Assembly (NCBI GenBank): GCA_050944255.1
Contig: JBMNQS010000008.1
Span: 1 to 43,923 of the forward strand
Direction: 5' to 3'
DNA length: 43,923 nt
DNA from: JBMNQS01 sp050944255
GTDB taxonomy: Bacteria > Bacillota > Clostridia > Christensenellales > Maliibacteriaceae
In this document: positions 41,893-43,923 of the stretch, piece after piece
Numbering within the stretch: the first letter of the stretch is position 1
Layout: every line of letters begins with the position of its first letter
Notes under the pieces: model-generated
What the model was told of the DNA's origin: nothing
The model's database searches: none
Seen by the model: only the letters and a program-made list of their open reading frames with translations
Made by a program: the position numbers and the translations under genes

Positions 41893-43494
41893 TTAGCTCC
41901 AATCATTGAAATAGTAGAGTCCGACAAGCGATCTGGTTACAACGCCCCGGATGGCCTCATTGAAAGCCACGACGCTCAGGTCGCAATACAAATTAACCAG
42001 ATAAGCTTCTTTGTTGATGATATCGCACGCCTCCGCATAGATCTCTTTGCGGGCTTCGGGATCACTCTCCACCCGGCCCATCGCCACCAGTTCAATTATC
42101 CGGTCAAGCTCTTCGCTGTCGGGATACGCCACATACTGCCCTTCAGACCGCACATCCGGATGGAACAGCGTATACAGCCCGTCCGCATCCAGCACGGACA
42201 CGCCGCCGGCGCGCAGGGTTGCCCCATATTCACCGGTGCCATAGAATGCCAGCGCCATAAAGGACGCCGCGTCAAGCGCATTGACGGTACAATTGATGCC
42301 CAGCTCAATCAATTGGCCCTGAACGATTTGCGACGCCACCTCGTTTCTGGTGCCCGCAACGGTTGCGATCATAAATTCTTCGCCGTTGTAATTGGACGCT
42401 TCCAGATACTGCCTGGCTTTATCCGGATCGTAGGTAATCCCCTGATAGGTACCGTCATCCAGCCGTCCCGAGAAAGAAGAGGCCATATAAATATCTGTGG
42501 GAACCGTCATGCCTTCATACACGCCCAGTATAAGTTCTTCCCTGTTGATCCCGCTTTGCAGGGCCTTACGGAAATCCGGATCTGTCCCCGGGCCTTTGGT
42601 GCAGTTGATCATCATCGCCGCAATGTTTGCCGCTTCTGTGGACAGATACTTCACACCGCTGCTCTCCGGTAGTTGCAGCAGCGGGGATATGTTGGCATTC
42701 AATAGCACATCGATCTCGCCGTTTTCCAGCGCCAGCATCTGCGTATTGGCGTCCGTCATGACCTGGTACTTTATATTGGTGATGGCAGGTTTTTCGCCCC
42801 AATACTCGTCGTTGGCCTCCAGCGTAAGATGATCCCCGGCAATCCTTTGCACAAATTTATACGGTCCCGTCCCCACGGGAGCGGCGTCGTATCCGTCTAT
42901 GCCGATCTCGTCAAATAAAGCTTTATTGACAACCAGCGCAAATCTTGAAGCCAAACTGTTCAGGAACGGCGCATAAGGATCCGTCAGGTGGACCACGACG
43001 GTGGTCTCGTCAATGACTTCGGCATTGTCGTAGTTGATTAAAAGTGTCCTGCCGCCCGGTGTCTCCGCCGCGCCATTGAGTGAGAATGCCACGTCCTCAG
43101 CCGTCATCTTGTCTCCGTTATGGAAATAGACGTCGTCGCGAAGGTTCAGCGTATAGTCTTTTCCATCCGGCGAAATGTCCCAGCTTAACGCCAGCAGCGG
43201 TTCGTGGGAGCCGTCGGGCATCAGCTTAATGGGCGTCTCATAAACGTTGTGCAGAATGGGCACCTCGTCCATATTGGTCATATTGTCCGGATTAAACGGA
43301 AAGAAACTGTCCGGTTCCGCGGCGGCCGCCACGACAATCGATTCTTTTGACGGCAAGTCGCCGCCGGTCGTGCCTGTTGCTCCACCGCTGGGCGAACCGC
43401 TCGGATCGCCTCCAATGTCCGTTCCTCCGTTACCGCATGCGGCAAATGCGAAAACCATGCATAACATGAGAACAATAGCTAAAAGTTTTTTCAT
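41893..43494 (-). CDS. Family-5 extracellular solute-binding lipoprotein
   Basis: Substrate-capture protein of the importer, 533 residues. Signal peptide with lipobox FAAC (Cys20), a Gly/Ser/Thr-rich linker, then the SBP_bac_5 fold: ALSWDISPDGKDYTLNLRDDVYFHNGDKMTAEDVAFSL (the family signature), APVGTGPYKF, ALENGEIDVLL, and DPDFRKALQSGINREELI. These proteins bind peptides, nickel chelates, glutathione, opines and similar small compounds. It heads the operon behind a consensus promoter, with AAGGAGAGG before ATG 43494. Substrate not readable; the FdrA/DUF1116 genes suggest an amide- or ureide-containing compound. Confidence 0.93.
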   Translation of the reverse strand: MKKLLAIVLMLCMVFAFAACGNGGTDIGGDPSGSPSGGATGTTGGDLPSKESIVVAAAAEPDSFFPFNPDNMTNMDEVPILHNVYETPIKLMPDGSHEPLLALSWDISPDGKDYTLNLRDDVYFHNGDKMTAEDVAFSLNGAAETPGGRTLLINYDNAEVIDETTVVVHLTDPYAPFLNSLASRFALVVNKALFDEIGIDGYDAAPVGTGPYKFVQRIAGDHLTLEANDEYWGEKPAITNIKYQVMTDANTQMLALENGEIDVLLNANISPLLQLPESSGVKYLSTEAANIAAMMINCTKGPGTDPDFRKALQSGINREELILGVYEGMTVPTDIYMASSFSGRLDDGTYQGITYDPDKARQYLEASNYNGEEFMIATVAGTRNEVASQIVQGQLIELGINCTVNALDAASFMALAFYGTGEYGATLRAGGVSVLDADGLYTLFHPDVRSEGQYVAYPDSEELDRIIELVAMGRVESDPEARKEIYAEACDIINKEAYLVNLYCDLSVVAFNEAIRGVVTRSLVGLYYFNDWS

Positions 43495-43654
43495 TTCTTC
43501 CCTCTCCTTTTTAGTTTAAATAAACATGGACTGACGAGTTATACACCAAAGAATAGTCAAGGTATCCTCTAACCGATCATCAGAACCCCCTTTCCGCATT
43601 GGACTATCCGTTCAAAAAGAGTTTTAATTAAATTGGCCTGTACAATTCGAGGTA

Positions 43655-43683
43655 ATTATATACTTTCAAGTGTTTGATGTCAA
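43655..43683 (-). promoter_or_regulatory. Consensus promoter of the transporter-fdrA operon
   Basis: On the minus strand TTGACA and TATAAT are exactly 17 bases apart. The leader to ATG 43494 is about 155 bases; I see no recognisable riboswitch or terminator in it. Confidence 0.85.
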
Positions 43684-43813
43684 TCGATTTTATAGCAATT
43701 ATTCCATTTTTTTAAAAATCCACAGTTTCTAATGAAGAATTTGTACATATATACTTGTTTTTGGCACCTTTCATAATAGAAGCAAACAAAGCCGCCACTT
43801 GTATAATTGGCGC

Positions 43814-43842
43814 TTGACACATTGATCAGTCCAATATATAGT
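43814..43842 (+). promoter_or_regulatory. Divergent promoter near the right edge
   Basis: TTGACA (43814-43819), 17 bases, TATAGT (43837-43842); start expected near 43849. It drives the truncated gene at 43870 and points away from the transporter operon. Confidence 0.75.
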
Positions 43843-43869
43843 TGTATTATTAAGGAAGGAGAGATAGCG

Positions 43870-43923
43870 GTGCATGAGGGTACAGCAAGTCCCACCTGCG
43901 GAATCGTGGTGGATCATATCATT
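43870..43923 (+). CDS. Start of a divergent gene, cut by the window edge
   Basis: GTG 43870 lies 8 bases after AAGGAAGGAG and about 20 bases after a predicted transcription start. Only 18 codons are visible (MHEGTASPTCGIVVDHII), too few to identify. A divergently transcribed gene in front of a catabolic operon is often its regulator; that is inference only. An overlapping ATG at 43874 in another frame is the alternative. Confidence 0.5.
   Translation, partial: MHEGTASPTCGIVVDHII

Noticed and set aside
43680..43895. A 71-codon minus-strand frame at the right edge
   Set aside because: It covers two divergent promoters and has no ribosome site or motif.
1..43923. CRISPR arrays, complete insertion sequences or prophage genes
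   Set aside because: No regularly spaced repeats, transposase or phage structural proteins were seen on either strand.

Overview
The window looks like chromosome of a spore-forming, Gram-positive anaerobe of the class Clostridia. The reasons are a complete GerA-type spore germination operon, the Firmicutes-type neighbourhoods rpsF-ssb-rpsR and yybS(DUF2232)-rplI-dnaB, a B12 riboswitch, a possible sortase-sorted Cna_B adhesin, many consensus sigma-A-like promoters (TTGACA-17-TATAAT) and fairly GC-rich coding sequence. Species cannot be named from the sequence alone.

Layout. 1-3534 (+): zinc ABC importer (binding protein cut by the window edge and carrying an internal ZinT-like domain, ATPase, permease) plus a lipoprotein. 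3690-8540: accessory and decaying region with a headless Cna_B adhesin, an unknown membrane protein, a yyaL remnant and a small orphan ORF. 8682-9466 (-): cobalamin riboswitch with terminator controlling a DUF4430 lipoprotein. 9577-13477 (-): DUF2232 protein, rplI, dnaB and a DUF2807 lipoprotein. 14041-14508: permease stub. 14520-15679 (-): rpsR (long N-terminal extension), ssb, rpsF. 15994-20228 (-): gltX, glnS and a NYN/LOTUS protein. 20577-22031 (+): membrane-anchored M20 peptidase. 22516-22604: tRNA-Ser(CGA).

22700-27080 (-) is a mobile-looking, eroded block: an ArsR-controlled ABC-2 exporter with a frameshifted CGGC protein, then a DUF134 regulator fused in frame to the tail of an ABC exporter, under a consensus promoter framed by a perfect 12-bp inverted repeat, then an ecfT remnant. 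27565-31817 (+) is the germination receptor operon (A-C-D-B order) behind a sigma-G-like promoter, followed by a CPBP membrane protease.

43683-33164 (-) is one long operon: peptide/nickel-type ABC transporter (binding protein, DppB, DppC with an in-frame amber codon, DppD, DppF), a DUF1116 protein, FdrA split into a main protein and a separate C-terminal domain, and an acetate-kinase N-terminus fused to a DHA2-type MFS transporter. FdrA and DUF1116 are relatives of subunits of the E. coli oxamate carbamoyltransferase (AllF, AllG). The operon therefore suggests uptake of a small amide, ureide or peptide-like compound and its phosphorolysis, with an acetate-kinase homologue where E. coli has carbamate kinase. 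This is the most interesting system in the window.

A second theme is decay by deletion. In-frame chimeras (DUF134::ABC, AckA::MFS), truncations (adhesin, FtsX-like permease, YyaL, EcfT), homopolymer frameshifts (YyaL, CGGC) and a nonsense codon (DppC) all lie within 44 kb. They may be real, or partly assembly or sequencing artefacts; the raw reads would decide.
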